NCBI RefSeq assembly: GCF_910592395.1
Contig: NC_088319.1
Span: 6,574,001 to 6,638,000 of the forward strand
Direction: 5' to 3'
Length of the DNA: 64,000 nt
From: Lineus longissimus
Taxonomy: Eukaryota; Nemertea; Pilidiophora; Heteronemertea; Lineidae
Of this stretch, positions 19,632 to 31,107 are shown piece after piece. Position 1 is the stretch's first letter, and each line of letters opens with the position of its first letter. Position numbers and translations under genes: made by a program. The notes beneath the pieces are model-generated. The model was given only the letters and a program-made list of their open reading frames with translations, was not told the origin of the DNA and searched no databases.

Positions 19632-22600
19632 TTATTTCGTACACACAACACACGTGAGTTCTCGGCCATTGACGTAATTTGGACATGGCAGTGATCCACA
19701 TACTCCATGCACCAGGTACATGAGGCCCCCGTCGTCGTTACGTGCTCCCTTCTCGTCGCCTTCAGGAGTGTTATCCACGCATGCCCAGCTGTGTTGAGCT
19801 TTATGTCCGTAGTGTCCAGTCATCAAGTAACCCCAGTACTCTAAGCTCCACCCTGGGTAACATTCTTTAAGGCCAGGAATCATCACCTATTTTTAGGCCG
19901 AAGAATAAATAATATCAACATATAAATAAGCGCTTGTGGATTCTAAGGCTGGCTTCGAATTGACATTGTACGGTACATATCATACTCTTGTTCGTACGTA
20001 CCGGGCCACAGGCACAGATATTGATTTTTGTTTTAAATTTCCGAGCGAAATATTTCACTGAATTGACCGAGAAATCACAAAGTTGGCAACTTTTATAAGG
20101 TATAGGTACATGCGTGTACAAAACGCCATTTCCCATGGATTGTGTACATAAGTATATTTTACAGTGCTTGATATTTTTACTTAACGGTTACAAATGCAGA
20201 TAAATGAAAGATGTATGTACTAATCTTGGTAAGCGCAATGATTTTTTAAATTCAGATTACCAGTTTAAAAGTGTTCTTATTCATTAAACCCACAATTGTC
20301 GAATATTGATAATGAATTATCTCACCTGACTTGCCCTTGCCTGGCTCCGACACACCGCACACACCACGTCGGCATTATGAAGGTTGCCTCCGGCTGCTTT
20401 CGACGTGTCGAAAATGTTCCCCGACGAGACTTCAAACTCAACGCCCATTATCTTTGCCGCGCTGAGAACGCCAGTAACCTTACTGGCGTACTGGGGCTCC
20501 CTGGTCAGGCAGGCGTACTCGGCAGAGCCTCCCGTCTCGAGGTGATTCGATGCCCCAACAATGCCTGTCCGGGATAAAGATTCAACTGCAATACCCGCTG
20601 ATTAGTAAAAGTTGTTATTTGACCAATTTGTCAAGCCAACTGTTTACATGTACCGCCATTCTTCCCGTGTATTAAACTAGACGTCGTGAACTGTTCCCAG
20701 CTCTGCATTAAGTCGGGAAACAGACCGACACAATGCCACATGCATTTGCAACCATGGTTCGAACATTTCTGGGCACTCTCGATAGAGGTATAGCACTGCT
20801 CTTTTATATGGTACTATGGTCTCAGGATGTTTAAATGAAGGTATGCTCATGCAGTATTTCTTCTCCGCAGAGAGACAGATAATTAAGGATTAAGGAATCG
20901 GCATGGCACATATGCGTGACTCGTCTATGTTGAGTTGGCAGCCAGGTATTTTGCTAATTTGGTACTATCGGTATAAACCAACGTAAGCTTTAAAAATCCC
21001 CAGGTTTCTTCCAATGTTCCCAGGCCTTTAAAGGGACAATTTAGGCAGCAGCTAGGCAGGCAAGATAAAGTTACACGTAGTCGCCGATAGGTGTCTCTCA
21101 CATCTCATACTACGTCGAAATGATTGACGCTTGTACGAGAAATATAGTGCTGGGTATAGTGTAGGGCAGCGTACTTCAGCTTGCACAAGATTGGGCGGAT
21201 CAGGAAGTACTTTGACCGTAAAAGCACTGAGCGCCTCGTACATGCCTTTATATCTTCAAAGCTTGATGTAAACAATGGTCTTCTCTATGGACTCCCAGAT
21301 GATGTTACAGCACCAATGCAGAAAGTGCAAAACTCAGCAGCAAGACTGATATGTGGCATTAAAAAGCGCGACCACATCACGCCAACTTTTCATGAATTAC
21401 ATTGGCTCCCAGTCAAGTGCAGGATTCAATTTAAAATTCTCTTGACCTGCTTCAAGGCCAGATGTGGTGTTGCGCCCGCATATCTGTCTTGTCTGCTGCA
21501 TAATCAGACCAGAGCGCGTCAGACCAGGTCGTCCTCCTCAGAGCTTCTCATTGTCCCACGCTCAAAATCACGTTATGGGGACCGAAGCTTCTCCGTGGCT
21601 GCCCCAAAACTTTGGAATAATTTACCATCTGAAATAAGATCAATCCCAACCATCAATTCATTCAAGACCGCTTTAAAATCCTGGCTTTTCAAAAAACACT
21701 ACGGTATTTAGTAGGAGGTTTTTTCCCCGCGCTTTGAGCAGGGCGACCTGGAAAGGCGCGTTATAAATATCAAATTGTATTGTATTGTATTGTATTGAAT
21801 CTGACATGACCCATGCAGGGCCCTGAAAATGACCAAATTAGCACATCTGCTCCTGCCTGTAGTGTTACTGGTTGAATTGATCAGAACTAACAACAGTGTT
21901 GATTTGGTGAAACGACAATCACACGACACAATAGTTTGACTTGTCATGGAATAAGTAATATTCTTTAAAAACCCATGATGTCAGTACTAGACTACATGCA
22001 CCTGCATTTATATTGACATCATTGACATCATGGGATTTTTGGTATAGTCAGAGGCCGCCCCATAGATCTCGTCTTACTTTTTCATTTGGTTCAGTACTTC
22101 GTCTTTTTCATACTAACCTGAATACACAAGTTCAGACTCGCCGTTCGGACACGTCGGCCCCATCGAACAAACATGGCACCCCCTTGAATAAAAAAGCGTT
22201 AAGAGACAAGACCACAATTGATTTTTTAAGACTTTTAGCAGTTAAATTGTCAATGTTTGACCGCGACGCATCAAATACTGCGTGGGGTTGTGAATCTGAA
22301 ATTTTGATATGATATTCCGGACAGTCGGGCAAGTAAATGGTGAAAAATAAACTGGTAGTTGACCACGGGAATTTTTTAATAATCGACAAATTAGACCGAC
22401 ATTGATATTTCCACTCTTTTCAGCCAACTGGCAGAAAAAATCTCAAAACACGCCCCCTATTACCCAATTAGCAAAATTCGAAATTAATTTAAGGAATTGA
22501 ACCCGAGGTGGTTGAGTTACCAAGACACTCGAGGGTGGAGCTAAAATACAGTCGAAACCCGAGCCGATAGGCGAGGGTTTGGACGAAATTTTAGCTCCAT

Positions 22601-24122
22601 CCGAGAGTGTCTTGGTAACTCAACCAAGGTCCGAAGCCGAGGGTTCAATTTCTATTCTGAAATACCTCAGACTTAAAAAGATAGGCCATGAGAATAACTT
22701 GAATATGTGCGAATTTGGCAAATTCCATCCATCGCCGGCCCGGAGCGCCGGTAGCGCCATTGTTTACATTATGTTACGGCAACATTACAGAAAATGAGAC
22801 ATGTACATTTTGTACAGCGCGCATAGGAAGTCCGCATCAGCTCGCTCAAGTGATGCTAAAATCCGCGCAAATGGGCTGTTTGGAACGTTTTTCTCGGCAA
22901 ATATGTGTAGTGCTCATTAAAAAACTTGGTGGTTGATGCTTCCTTGGCTGATTTGTGTTTGAAGCAGTGTTTTGAGAGCCTCAAACTTCTGAAGTGAGCT
23001 GAAATTCCATATTTTAGTGCAACCCGAGGGAACTTTGGTAGAGCATCTTGGTTGCGTGTCCAAAATACCCTCTCAGAACGAGGCTTATGCATTTTCCATT
23101 TAAAAGTTAACTTTACGGTACCAAGGTATTTTAGAATTTTTCATCAAATAATTTCTTTATATCTGTAGACTTGCCACAACAAATATTTTTTCAATACCTC
23201 TCCAAATATGTACTTGAGAGTTAAAAACATGCACTCGTCTAATTGATAGGCCTCGACCCTCCAACCTATGAATATTCATTAGTGGTCTTGTTTCTTAACT
23301 ATCAATCATGATTAAGCAAATTAAGTACAAGGACAAAATGAAGTGTCGCAAGACACACTCTCAGGTAGTTTCACGAACGTTTGAAGTGTTCATATCAACG
23401 CGTACCAGAGCTTGTACCTCAGATCGCCCATATAGTTCCTTTTAACTTGTTTTTGGACAATATCTGTAGAGCCTGCATGTGGCCGGCATTTTACGTTTTT
23501 CAACGTTAGAATTTAAAATAGTCAACGCTAAAACACAGATTCGCATCAATCAATATGGCAGGATGAGTAAATGTGTGAATTTAAAGCACAGTCTCCTTTT
23601 AAACTTGCGGACTGCACAAGGGAACATTCTACGGCTAAGCAGCCTTACACTATCAAATCTCTCCTTTTCAAATTTGTACGAGAGACTTGGGGTCTACTTG
23701 ATCTTCATCAGTGAGCACAGTTAAGGATCTGATCTAGTAGATGTATATCGCTTCATCGCACAAGCATTAATGAACAATGATATAGAGAAAAATTGTCTGC
23801 GCCATTGTAAAACATTTTTTCATCTGGCCCACCCAGTTGATAGTTCCTGCCTATACATTGCACTATTTTTCCGTAAAACCTCACAGCATTGTCATCGCCA
23901 GATGATTGCCATATGATCATACTCACCAGATGGACCGAAGGAAGGCCTATCAAGCGATCCAGTTACAGAACGTCGCGGTCGTGATTCCCCTTCATCTGCG
24001 CCCAGTCTAGCCAAACGTCTCTGGAGGACAGCGTTCCATCCGAGCAGCCCTAGGAATGCTACACCGACAAGAACATATTTGAGAACTTGTGTCTTGGAGT
24101 TCATCAAATACTTCAGCAACAT
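19632..24122 (-). CDS. Short-chain collagen C4-like protein (three exons seen)
   Basis: Minus-strand exons: 24122-23927, 20564-20326 and 19886-19632. Exon 1 begins MLLKYLMNSKTQVLKYVLVG and has one hydrophobic helix (about residues 15-32), so the protein is secreted or a type II membrane protein. Exon 1 ends with one base of a Gly codon and exon 2 starts with the other two, a perfect phase fit (donor CTG|GTGAGT). Exon 2 carries GGSAEYACL and HNADVVCAVC, and exon 3 carries CYPGWSLEYWGYLM, WACVDNTPE, CGSLPCP and GRELTCVVCTK before the stop. These are the conserved Cys blocks of the spongin/short-chain collagen C4 C-terminal domain, an extracellular matrix module. The usual Gly-X-Y stretch and its WGRTTCP lead-in were not found. 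A phase 1-1 exon in the 3.4-kb first intron may be unseen, or this is a collagen-free variant. Confidence 0.8.
21181..21800 (+). mobile_element. CR1-like LINE 3' fragment (LINE-C)
   Basis: The plus frame 21181-21711 reads MQKVQNSAARLICGIKK, DHITPTFHELHWLPVKCRIQ and VAAPKLWNNLPSEIRSI. This is the C-terminal tail typical of CR1/L2-type ORF2 proteins. A short untranslated end follows with a tail of repeated TTGTA units (about 21775-21797), as usual for this group. Everything upstream is missing, so this is a 5'-truncated insertion. It lies in intron 1 of the collagen C4-like gene, on the opposite strand. Confidence 0.88.
22495..22650. repeat. Foldback element with GTTGAGTTACCAAGACACTC arms
   Basis: The left arm (ATTGAACCC at 22496, GTTGAGTTACCAAGACACTC at 22511-22530, GGAGCTAAAAT at 22537-22547) is repeated in reverse at 22587-22650. 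An inner pair of inverted Gly-codon-like GC words (CGAAACCCGAGCC / GGCGAGGGTTTGG) closes the hairpin. A relative with GTGGAGCTAAAAT and inverted arms lies at 51838-51967. Confidence 0.7.
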
Positions 24123-24439
24123 GTTCTTAACACGGGGGATTCAGGACTGTTCGATATGATAATGAGTTTTATCAATACGAAACCCATATCAACCGGACCA
24201 TGCGATATAATAATGGGGTTAGCGGCACCACTTGACGCAAGGACCCAACGCGCCGCGTAGCGGCAAAATAGTGGCTCTGGCGAAACTTTTATAACGGGTC
24301 AACGTGGCCTTATTATGGACTTTTAGCGCGATTGTGGGGTTGTAACTATTTTGCACGCGACCTAACGCCGACCTATTCATGTAATGTGATAATTAGAACG
24401 ATTATAGTTCAAGAAATGTTAACAAAAATCATTCCATAT

Positions 24440-24860
24440 CGTCTTTGGAGAGCATTTTTAATTGTAAAAATATATGCGTGCAATGGTCATTTTATCACAG
24501 AAGTCTCGCGCAGCGAGAAGTTCTTCATTTATTAGTCTGGCGCATTCCAGACCTTCTTTGTACGAGACGTTTTCCAGCACGATGTATGTGGGCAGAAGCA
24601 AAACTGTGCAAGGTTACCTCGAGCAGGGGCTAATAATAGATTATGCTAATTAGAATACCTTCCTCATTTAGTTTTCCCAGAATGGTCCATTTCGCGTGAA
24701 GCTCGGGGAAGGCATGGTTCTTCTCTTGCATGTTCAGAGCATTTTTAATTGTAAAAAGTATATGCCTACGTCACAGAGTCTCTGTAATGGGCATTTTTAT
24801 CACATTAGTCTCGAGCAGCCAGACCTTCACTTATTAGTCTGGCGCAAGCCATACTAATAA
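24440..24860. repeat. Direct duplication, ~100-base block at 278-base spacing
   Basis: The block starting AGAGCATTTTTAATTGTAAAAA at about 24448 recurs at about 24727. It is followed in both by a similar run to a TTATTAGTCTGGCGCA word (about 24528 and 24830). No coding potential. The two copies have diverged. Confidence 0.65.
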
Positions 24861-25055
24861 GTTATAAAAGGAACAAAAGGGCCAAATAAAAAAAAAATGT
24901 CTTTTTCAGTACGAAAAATATGATGCAGGCAGGATTATTGATTTCAAACATAGGTAAACTGCACAAAAGCATGTTTTAATATGTTTTAGTGGCCTATATT
25001 CTCGCGTGTACACATCACACTACTGACTGAAAACGACATAAATGACGGGTGCTCT

Positions 25056-25745
25056 GTCGGGGGAGTCCATATCCTTTGGTTGTTTCGTAAAGAGGAATTA
25101 AAAAATGCTACAGTTATACTATATAATCCGTGTATTAGACTTCATCAGGGAACGTTATTTCATTTGCAATCGACGTCGATACATTCATGGAGCACAAGAG
25201 GTCATAACACTTCAGAATTTACTTTGACACTAACTTCTCAAATAAAAACTTCATTACCTAATATGCTAAGCGTGGGTGTGAGTAGGTGGGGTTCGGAGAG
25301 ACCAGGCCTTGTTCCGTTTAGGACCACCAAGAGTAATCGGAAACTAACTAATCAGAAAAGATTATATCTAAGAACGGAAGTTATCCACCTACGCAAGAGG
25401 ACAATCGAGACATTATTTACAACTTGCCGCCGAGCCTAGCAACACATTAACCTTGGAATAAGTATGTCTTTCATTACTACGACAATACACACTTTACTCT
25501 CCACCCACGCACAATAAGAACTTAAGATCCTGAATTTGACGGGTCCAATTAGGTCTATAGGCCCTAACAACTCAATTGGAATAAATCATCTCGTGGATTC
25601 CAGATGTAAATGCTTTCCCGTTCATTTACAAACACAAAATTGATACGGATCGAGATACATATCAAATATAGAAAATTCAAACTAAATCTAAAAACAATAC
25701 AAATATCTTCACATACTTCATTTCGTCAGCCACAGGGTGTGTATA
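25056..25745. repeat. Dispersed repeat, copy 1 (second copy at 42838-43505)
   Basis: About 650 bases match 42838-43505 in the same orientation: both start near GGAGTCCATA followed by CCTTTGGTTGTTTC, share CAATCGACGTCGATACATTC, and end near TTCATTTYGTCAGCCACAG. Differences are many small indels. The open frame 25080-25439 shows no domain and is not kept in the other copy, so I treat it as non-coding. Confidence 0.75.
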
Positions 25746-25799
25746 AAACGAAGACCCGAAGACCGAAGATGGAAGACCTCTGAAAAAGGTAAATGAAAC

Positions 25800-26750
25800 G
25801 GCCAGGGGTCATTGTGCTCACCGCATAGATATTTGGTGGTTTGGAATTTATCCTGGTTAAGAAACAAACCAAAGTCGGTCTGACAGGTGATGTATCGTTG
25901 CTTGGAGTACCTACCATAAACGTATAATCGAAAGCAAGTCACTAATAAGCGATATATTGCACTTTTTACCTTTTTTAGTTTAGGCCTCCTGGTGGCCAAG
26001 TCGAGAATCAGATCAGATCGAAATTCGGTATCCGCGGTAACACGAGGTAGGGAGTCATGTGTACCAAATTTCAAGTTCGTAGCTTTATCTGTTAAGAATT
26101 TACTTGCCATAGTTACACTCAAACGACCGATTTGCGCCATTTGACCTCGGTGACCTTGAAAAGTAGGTCAAATCAAAACCCCGTAAGATATGTGATGAAT
26201 CCATGCTAGGAGAACCTACCATAAAAATTTTAGCGAAAAGGAGTCACTGATAAGAGAGATATCACACTTTTTAGGTTTTCACTTCTTTCCCCTGGTGGCC
26301 AAGTCAAGAATCAGATCGGACCAAATTTCAGTGTCAGAGGTAACATGATGTAGGGAGTCATGTGAACCAATATTTCAAGTTCATAGGCCTATCGGTTAAG
26401 AAACGTGCCATAGTTATACTCAAACGGACAGTTTACACCATTTGACCCCTGTGACCTTGAAAATTAGGTTTAATCAAACACCCGTAAAATGTGTGATGTA
26501 TCTTTGCTAGGAGAACCTACCATAAAAACTTTATCGAAAACGAGTCACTCATAAGAGAGATTTCACACTTATTAGGTTTTCACTTCTGGCCCGCTGGTGG
26601 CCAAGTCGAAAAATCAGATCGGAACGAAATTTATTGTGAGAGGTCAGCTGACCTTGGGGGTCCTGTGTACAAATTTTCAAGTTCATAGCCTTAGCGGTTA
26701 AGAAACGTGCCACTGTTTTTGAAACAGGATACAGACGACGACGACGACGG
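25800..26750 (-). repeat. Dispersed repeat E1: three ~300-base units with AGGTCA half-sites
   Basis: Minus-oriented. Three units repeat the order: accession to AAATTTC, a CTTGGCCACCAGGGGGCC-like block, AGTGTGATATCTCTCTTAT, ATGGTAGGTTCTCCTAGCAA, and a run of AGGTCA half-sites. Units end near 26160, 26465 and 26750. The element ends with GGTGAGCACAATGACC (reverse of about 25808-25830). Relatives: 31108-33040, 36902-37200, 41700-42290 and 50415-51150. No coding frame is conserved. Confidence 0.75.
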
Positions 26751-26769
26751 ACACTGCGCTGTTGTATTG

Positions 26770-27760
26770 TGGTAAAAAAGGAAGACCATTAAAAAAAAAT
26801 TTATGAAGGCATTGAGATATTTCACTCTGATTTCGGCTTCACGTTCTACCCATCACTCGTCAACTTTACTGAAAAAAGAATCGCCAGCAAGTGAACACTC
26901 AAGATTATACAGGGCGAGAAAAAAAACAGTCCAAAGGCAAATGCACACAAAGTTTTTCTATGTACAGGATTTTTTTAATATTGATATCAAATGTGTCAAG
27001 GACATTAGAGGAGGAGAGAGGCCATTTGTTTCATCAAGTAGACTTGCTTTTTTCTCATTTTCCCCAATATTATCCAAATTAGGATACTTTTTGGAGGTAA
27101 AAAAGGAAGACCCTGGAAAAAAATTAATGAAGGCATTGAGATGTTCCACTCTTATTTCAGCTACAGATTTTACCCATCACTCTCCATCAAAAAAGAATCG
27201 CCAGCAACACCCCCGCCGTGCCATGCTAATAATTCCACATTTTACAATGGTCCCACGATTACCCTCGCCCCAAATGTTTAATCACTATTACAAGTAACTT
27301 GTAAAACGTTATCCAGCAGAAATATGACAATTTCTCTCGATAGAAAATTTTCAATTTTTTAGAAATTAATGCAAGCATGATTTCCTTTCTGGGTATCAAG
27401 TCATAGCCACGTTACTTTCTCTGAGATGTCCTTCTTTCTGTTAATAGGTTGGCAAAAATGTTTCAATTGAGTGCTGTAGGGGATGCACTTGCCACGACCA
27501 TAGCAATTATTGAAAATAGCAAAACTACTGAGGGAACACACTTGGTTGACTTGGCAGCTTATCTTGAGATGCTGCAGTCTCTGGTGTCACAGTGTTGCAC
27601 CATGCATGAGACTGAAATTAGAGTGAAATATCTCAATGCCTTCATTGATTCTTTCCCAGGGTCTTCCTTTTTTACCACTATTGGTCTTCGTTTTTTACCT
27701 TTTCAGATGTCTTCCATCATCGGTCTTCGGGTCTTCGTTTTATACACACCCTGTGGCTGA
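26770..27760. pseudogene. Three copies of an unidentified exon-like fragment
   Basis: The peptide LNAFINFF/LNAFIDSFPGSSFFT, preceded by EIRV, is encoded on the minus strand at about 26830-26770 and 27160-27100, and on the plus strand at about 27620-27680. The plus copy belongs to a 104-codon frame starting MAKMFQLSAVGDALATTIAI. The middle copy belongs to a minus frame continuing YPNLDNIGENEKKASLLDE. One of the minus copies has a stop just after INFF. I do not recognise the family. It could be part of a transposase or of a host gene copied with the surrounding repeats. Confidence 0.4.
27205..27360 (+). repeat. Left arm of a 3.7-kb inverted-repeat pair
   Basis: The block CACCCCCGCCGTGCCATGCT, with AATTCCACATTTTAC, CCCCAAATGTTTAATCACTA and TTTCTCTCGATAGAAAATTT after it, is matched in reverse at 30785-30935. 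The 3.4 kb between may be one DNA element with long inverted ends, but no transposase was recognised in it. Confidence 0.55.
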
Positions 27761-27979
27761 CGAAATGAAGTTTATGAAGATATTTGTATCATGGTATTGT
27801 TTCCATATGGTGACCGCGAACAAAAATTTAATTTCCCGGATGCGCAAGTGCAACCAAAATTTGAGTGACAGTGTAGGCCTATATAGTGTACGGGAATTGT
27901 ATTACGGCCACGCATCGCCACGTCGTATATTTTAGAAAAGAATTTTTCCTCTAGATTCATCCATATTAGTATGTTCACA

Positions 27980-29200
27980 TATAGCCTAGTTCATGGGTAG
28001 ATCGTCCGGAAAGAACAGTTTGTACACATGTGCAGGTAAACAAAGGGAGACACAAACCCTGCGATAGTAAACCCAAAAAAACAACGAAAAACCGTGGGCG
28101 ATCATCATGTCATATAAAATTTACAATACATATGTACATTACCGGTCGAGCTAGGCCCTGAACAGATGCCTCAGAAATAAGATGGTTTTCACAAAGAGAA
28201 GTGATCTGGATCTGGATCTGATTCTGGTTCTGGTATCATAATCATAGGAACGCAAGGTGGAGACCAACACCATCCCTAATAAGTAAATAAATAAATCTAT
28301 TCCCAAATATCAGAAAATTATGGTAGGGCCTACTCAAAAATGGTTCCAGTCAATGCTTTAAGGTAGCACCCTGAGCATCCTGACGTAATCAGTGGTTTTA
28401 AATATACTCCGCCTCTCGATATTTCAAACGATTTTGTATACGATGTAGGAGTATCAAAAACCTGTATCTCAGGATGCACCCGAGCAGTTGAGTGTGTGGG
28501 AAAGTTGTCGATAGTTCAGCTTTAAAACCGCTCTCCACCTGCAACTTAATTGGAGGAAGGAAGGTTTTATTTTATGGCGGGGTTGTTTACATATTTTAAA
28601 AAGTGTAGAGGACGGAAAACCTTCTAATTGGGGTCACAAACATCGTCTAAAAGAAGAAAAACTTCGTTCAGGTAATGAATTGATCCTTTTTTTTCTTGCT
28701 TTTGGTAATCGTATCAAGGAAGTTGCCACCGGATCGGCATCATAGGTTCAGAAATGTTGAATATCACTCTCCATTCTCTTCTCACATTCTCACGTCACAG
28801 CTCTGACCCTCTCTCCGGTCGTCATCGACATGGCTTTATATGCTTTATGGCTCTCATCAGACTCATGCATGGATGATAAGATCTACTAGGCCCTATACTA
28901 TAGCCGTGGGAAGTTGATAGCGGGCAATGTTTCCCAGATTGGGCCTTGCATCTCTTTTTCAATTGACCAGTGCTCATTAGTCATTCCTGGACTACACCAC
29001 GCCAAAAAAGCTGATAAACTAACTAGGGCTATACTTATAGGCTAGGCTAAATAAGTAGTACAGGTCACAGACGTGCATGATTGGCCCTACACTTAATAAA
29101 TGTTGTTCAGAGTAGGCCTAATTCCTAAAATCCTCGGCACCATTCATAGCTGAATAAACTAAATATGGTTTTATGTTTCCCAAATCTATGTGCAGAACAC
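27980..29200. other. No gene recognised
   Basis: A/T-rich sequence between the inverted-repeat structures. It holds a short GATCTG-type simple repeat (about 28202-28232) and scattered TAGGCCTA words. No frame over about 90 codons, no domain, no splice-linked exon seen. Confidence 0.4.
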
Positions 29201-29209
29201 GGTCTACCT

Positions 29210-29735
29210 AATGCGCGTCCGGAACAATTTGTGCGTCCGGAGCGCGTCCGGAAGAGAAAGTGCGCGTCCGGAACAATTTCCTATGTAAATATGAACCTAT
29301 TGTTGCATTAGATGGCTTAAATAGCATTTTAATTCCATGTAGAGAAAATAAAATTGGAAAAAATCTCCTTGGCATGCTTGGTGACTTTGTATTTTACAAT
29401 TTTCAGCGGGGTGATTTGGGTATTACACAGCCATCAAATCCCAGACAAACTCATACCGACTTAGACGACCACAACAGGAGAAGGCGCGATAGGAAGTTGG
29501 GATATGAGTATGGCATCAGTAATTAACCACCTTGCTGAAAATTGTAAAATACAAAGTCACCAAAAATATTTTTTTTCAATTTTATTTTCTCTACATGGAA
29601 TTAAAATGCTATTTAAGCCATCTAATGCAACAATAGGTTCATATTTACACAGGAAATTGTTCCGGACGCGCACTTTCTCTTCCGGACGCGCTCCGGACGC
29701 GCAAACAGAGTTCCGGGCGCGCATTAGGTGGACCC
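29210..29735. mobile_element. 526-base foldback transposon with 8-base target duplication
   Basis: The arms are about 200 bases each. The left arm runs CGGTCTACCTAATGCGCG to about 29410 (ending near TTTACAATTTTCAGC). The right arm repeats it in reverse from about 29532 to 29735. The outer part carries several GCGCGTCCGGAA words. The 8-base word GCAGAACA flanks both sides (29202-29209 and 29736-29743), a target-site duplication. A ~115-base loop separates the arms. Eight bases suggests hAT-type mobilisation. The long arms also recall Mutator-like elements, which usually make 9-base duplications. No gene inside, so it is non-autonomous. Confidence 0.85.
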
Positions 29736-30359
29736 GCAGAACATGTTCCCACTCATAATGACGTGATCTGACGACGTCTTTCGCATGCAAATTCCAAGTA
29801 AATGAATGGTTGTTGGCCAAAAGACGTCACATCACGTCCAACGACGTGACCCAAATGTTCAGTGCAGCCATGAAAATTTCTTACTTTTCGTCAATGTTCT
29901 CAATAGAAAATGAATGATTGGCATCTTAGGATTTTTGTGATTTGACCGTTATCAACAGGCCATATAGGCCTACACTTTTTTAATCAGTCAACGCACCTAT
30001 GATCTATATTCATGCTCTTAATTGGGGACAACGTTTACATAATGTTGGCCGTCGTCACATCACGATGCATTGCAGCGCTGACGGTTTTAGTTACATTACA
30101 TTGAGTAACAACCTGTAAAACAATAAGGTCCGTAAATCAAAACTGACCAAAATGATTGTCCTCACAATGTGAATAACTGGCAATAATATCTTACTATGTT
30201 TTTTTACTTTCATTCACCTAACAGGACTGTATCACATTGAAGAAAGCAATGTTGCATGAGAAAAACTCCACTAACAACATGTTCGGACAGGACTGGTCGT
30301 CTCTTACAGTTTATATCGCCATGATTCCAACTAGCCATTTGACATTTGACTATAGTTTG

Positions 30360-30530
30360 ATCTGGACAAGATGTTCAGAAATCTTGAGAATTGCTCTCAT
30401 TTTCCTAATTTGCTCTCGGAGTTTCACCAAACCTACCTCAAATTGATCGTTACAGCATGTCCCTGCGTTTTAATTCATTCAAAAGTTCCGACCACAACTG
30501 CTCCATGTTATGATTGTAAATCAGCAGGCA
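30360..30530. repeat. Dispersed repeat, copy 1 (second copy 61440-61590)
   Basis: Shares with 61440-61590 the blocks GATGTTCAGAAAT, GCTCTCATTT, TTTCACCAAACCTACCTCAA / TTTCATCAAACCTACCTCAA, and GACCACAACTGCTCCA / GACCACAACCGCACCA, in the same order and orientation. It has no coding content. Together with flanking repeats it suggests an unlabelled non-autonomous element family. Confidence 0.6.
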
Positions 30531-30784
30531 TGACATGTTCCAGACTACATGTCACATGGTTAGCCCGTCTGCTGTGTCCAATTTGCACGCCAAAGAAATC
30601 ACAACAAATTCAAATCTCAGGCTGCTTGTTGATTGGCTGCAGACTGAGTGAACAGGCAATATCCAAATCGCCTGCCGCGAAGTGTGTAGCCCTTCGCAAA
30701 ATGGTGCAGACAAACATTATCAAAAAAGGGTATTAATTGACCAAATATGACGGATCTTTTTAATGGAATCTCAATTTCTAAACA

Positions 30785-30935
30785 TTTTGAAATTTTCTAT
30801 CGAGAGAAAATGCGATATTTTTGCTTGATTGATAAAGTATTACAATTTTCTTGTAATAGTGATTAAACATTTGGGGCCAGGGTAATCATTGGAGCATAGT
30901 AAAATGTGGAATGATTAGCCTGGCACGGCGAGGGT
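30785..30935 (-). repeat. Right arm of the 3.7-kb inverted-repeat pair
   Basis: Reverse-complement match to 27205-27360, with the shared words TTTTCTATCGAGAGAAAAT, GTAATAGTGATTAAACATTT and GGCACGGCGAGGGTGT. Confidence 0.55.
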
Positions 30936-31107
30936 GTGCTGTGTCCAGGAAATGGCGGTAAATGGGTTGTTCTCGGGCCGGGTTTCTCTAGCGGACTGAT
31001 ATCCGAGTTCGTCACAATAAGCGATGATATAGGTCTGTATGTTCACTAGAAAAAGATGCGTGTCAAAGTGTCGAAATATGTAATGAATTATATCGAGATG
31101 GTTTATG

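Larger units (their letters stand above)
25695..27792. mobile_element. Large inverted-repeat element with ~100-base arms
   Basis: The left arm (25695-25795: ACAAATATCTTCA ... GTCAGCCACAGGGTGTGTAT, then the CGAAGACCCGAAGACC words) is matched in reverse by 27690-27792. The interior holds the minus-oriented array of ~300-base units (25800-26750) and three copies of an unidentified exon-like fragment. No transposase is recognised. It may be a composite of nested repeats rather than one element. Confidence 0.5.

Noticed and set aside
22728-22762. A short collagen-like stretch (GATGAPG) on the minus strand as the missing collagen exon
   Set aside because: Only two Gly-X-Y steps, followed by unrelated residues, with no acceptor or donor in the needed phase.
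25080-25439. A 119-codon plus-strand frame as a host gene
   Set aside because: The same repeat at 42838-43505 has stops and indels in that frame, no domain is present, and there are no paired splice signals.
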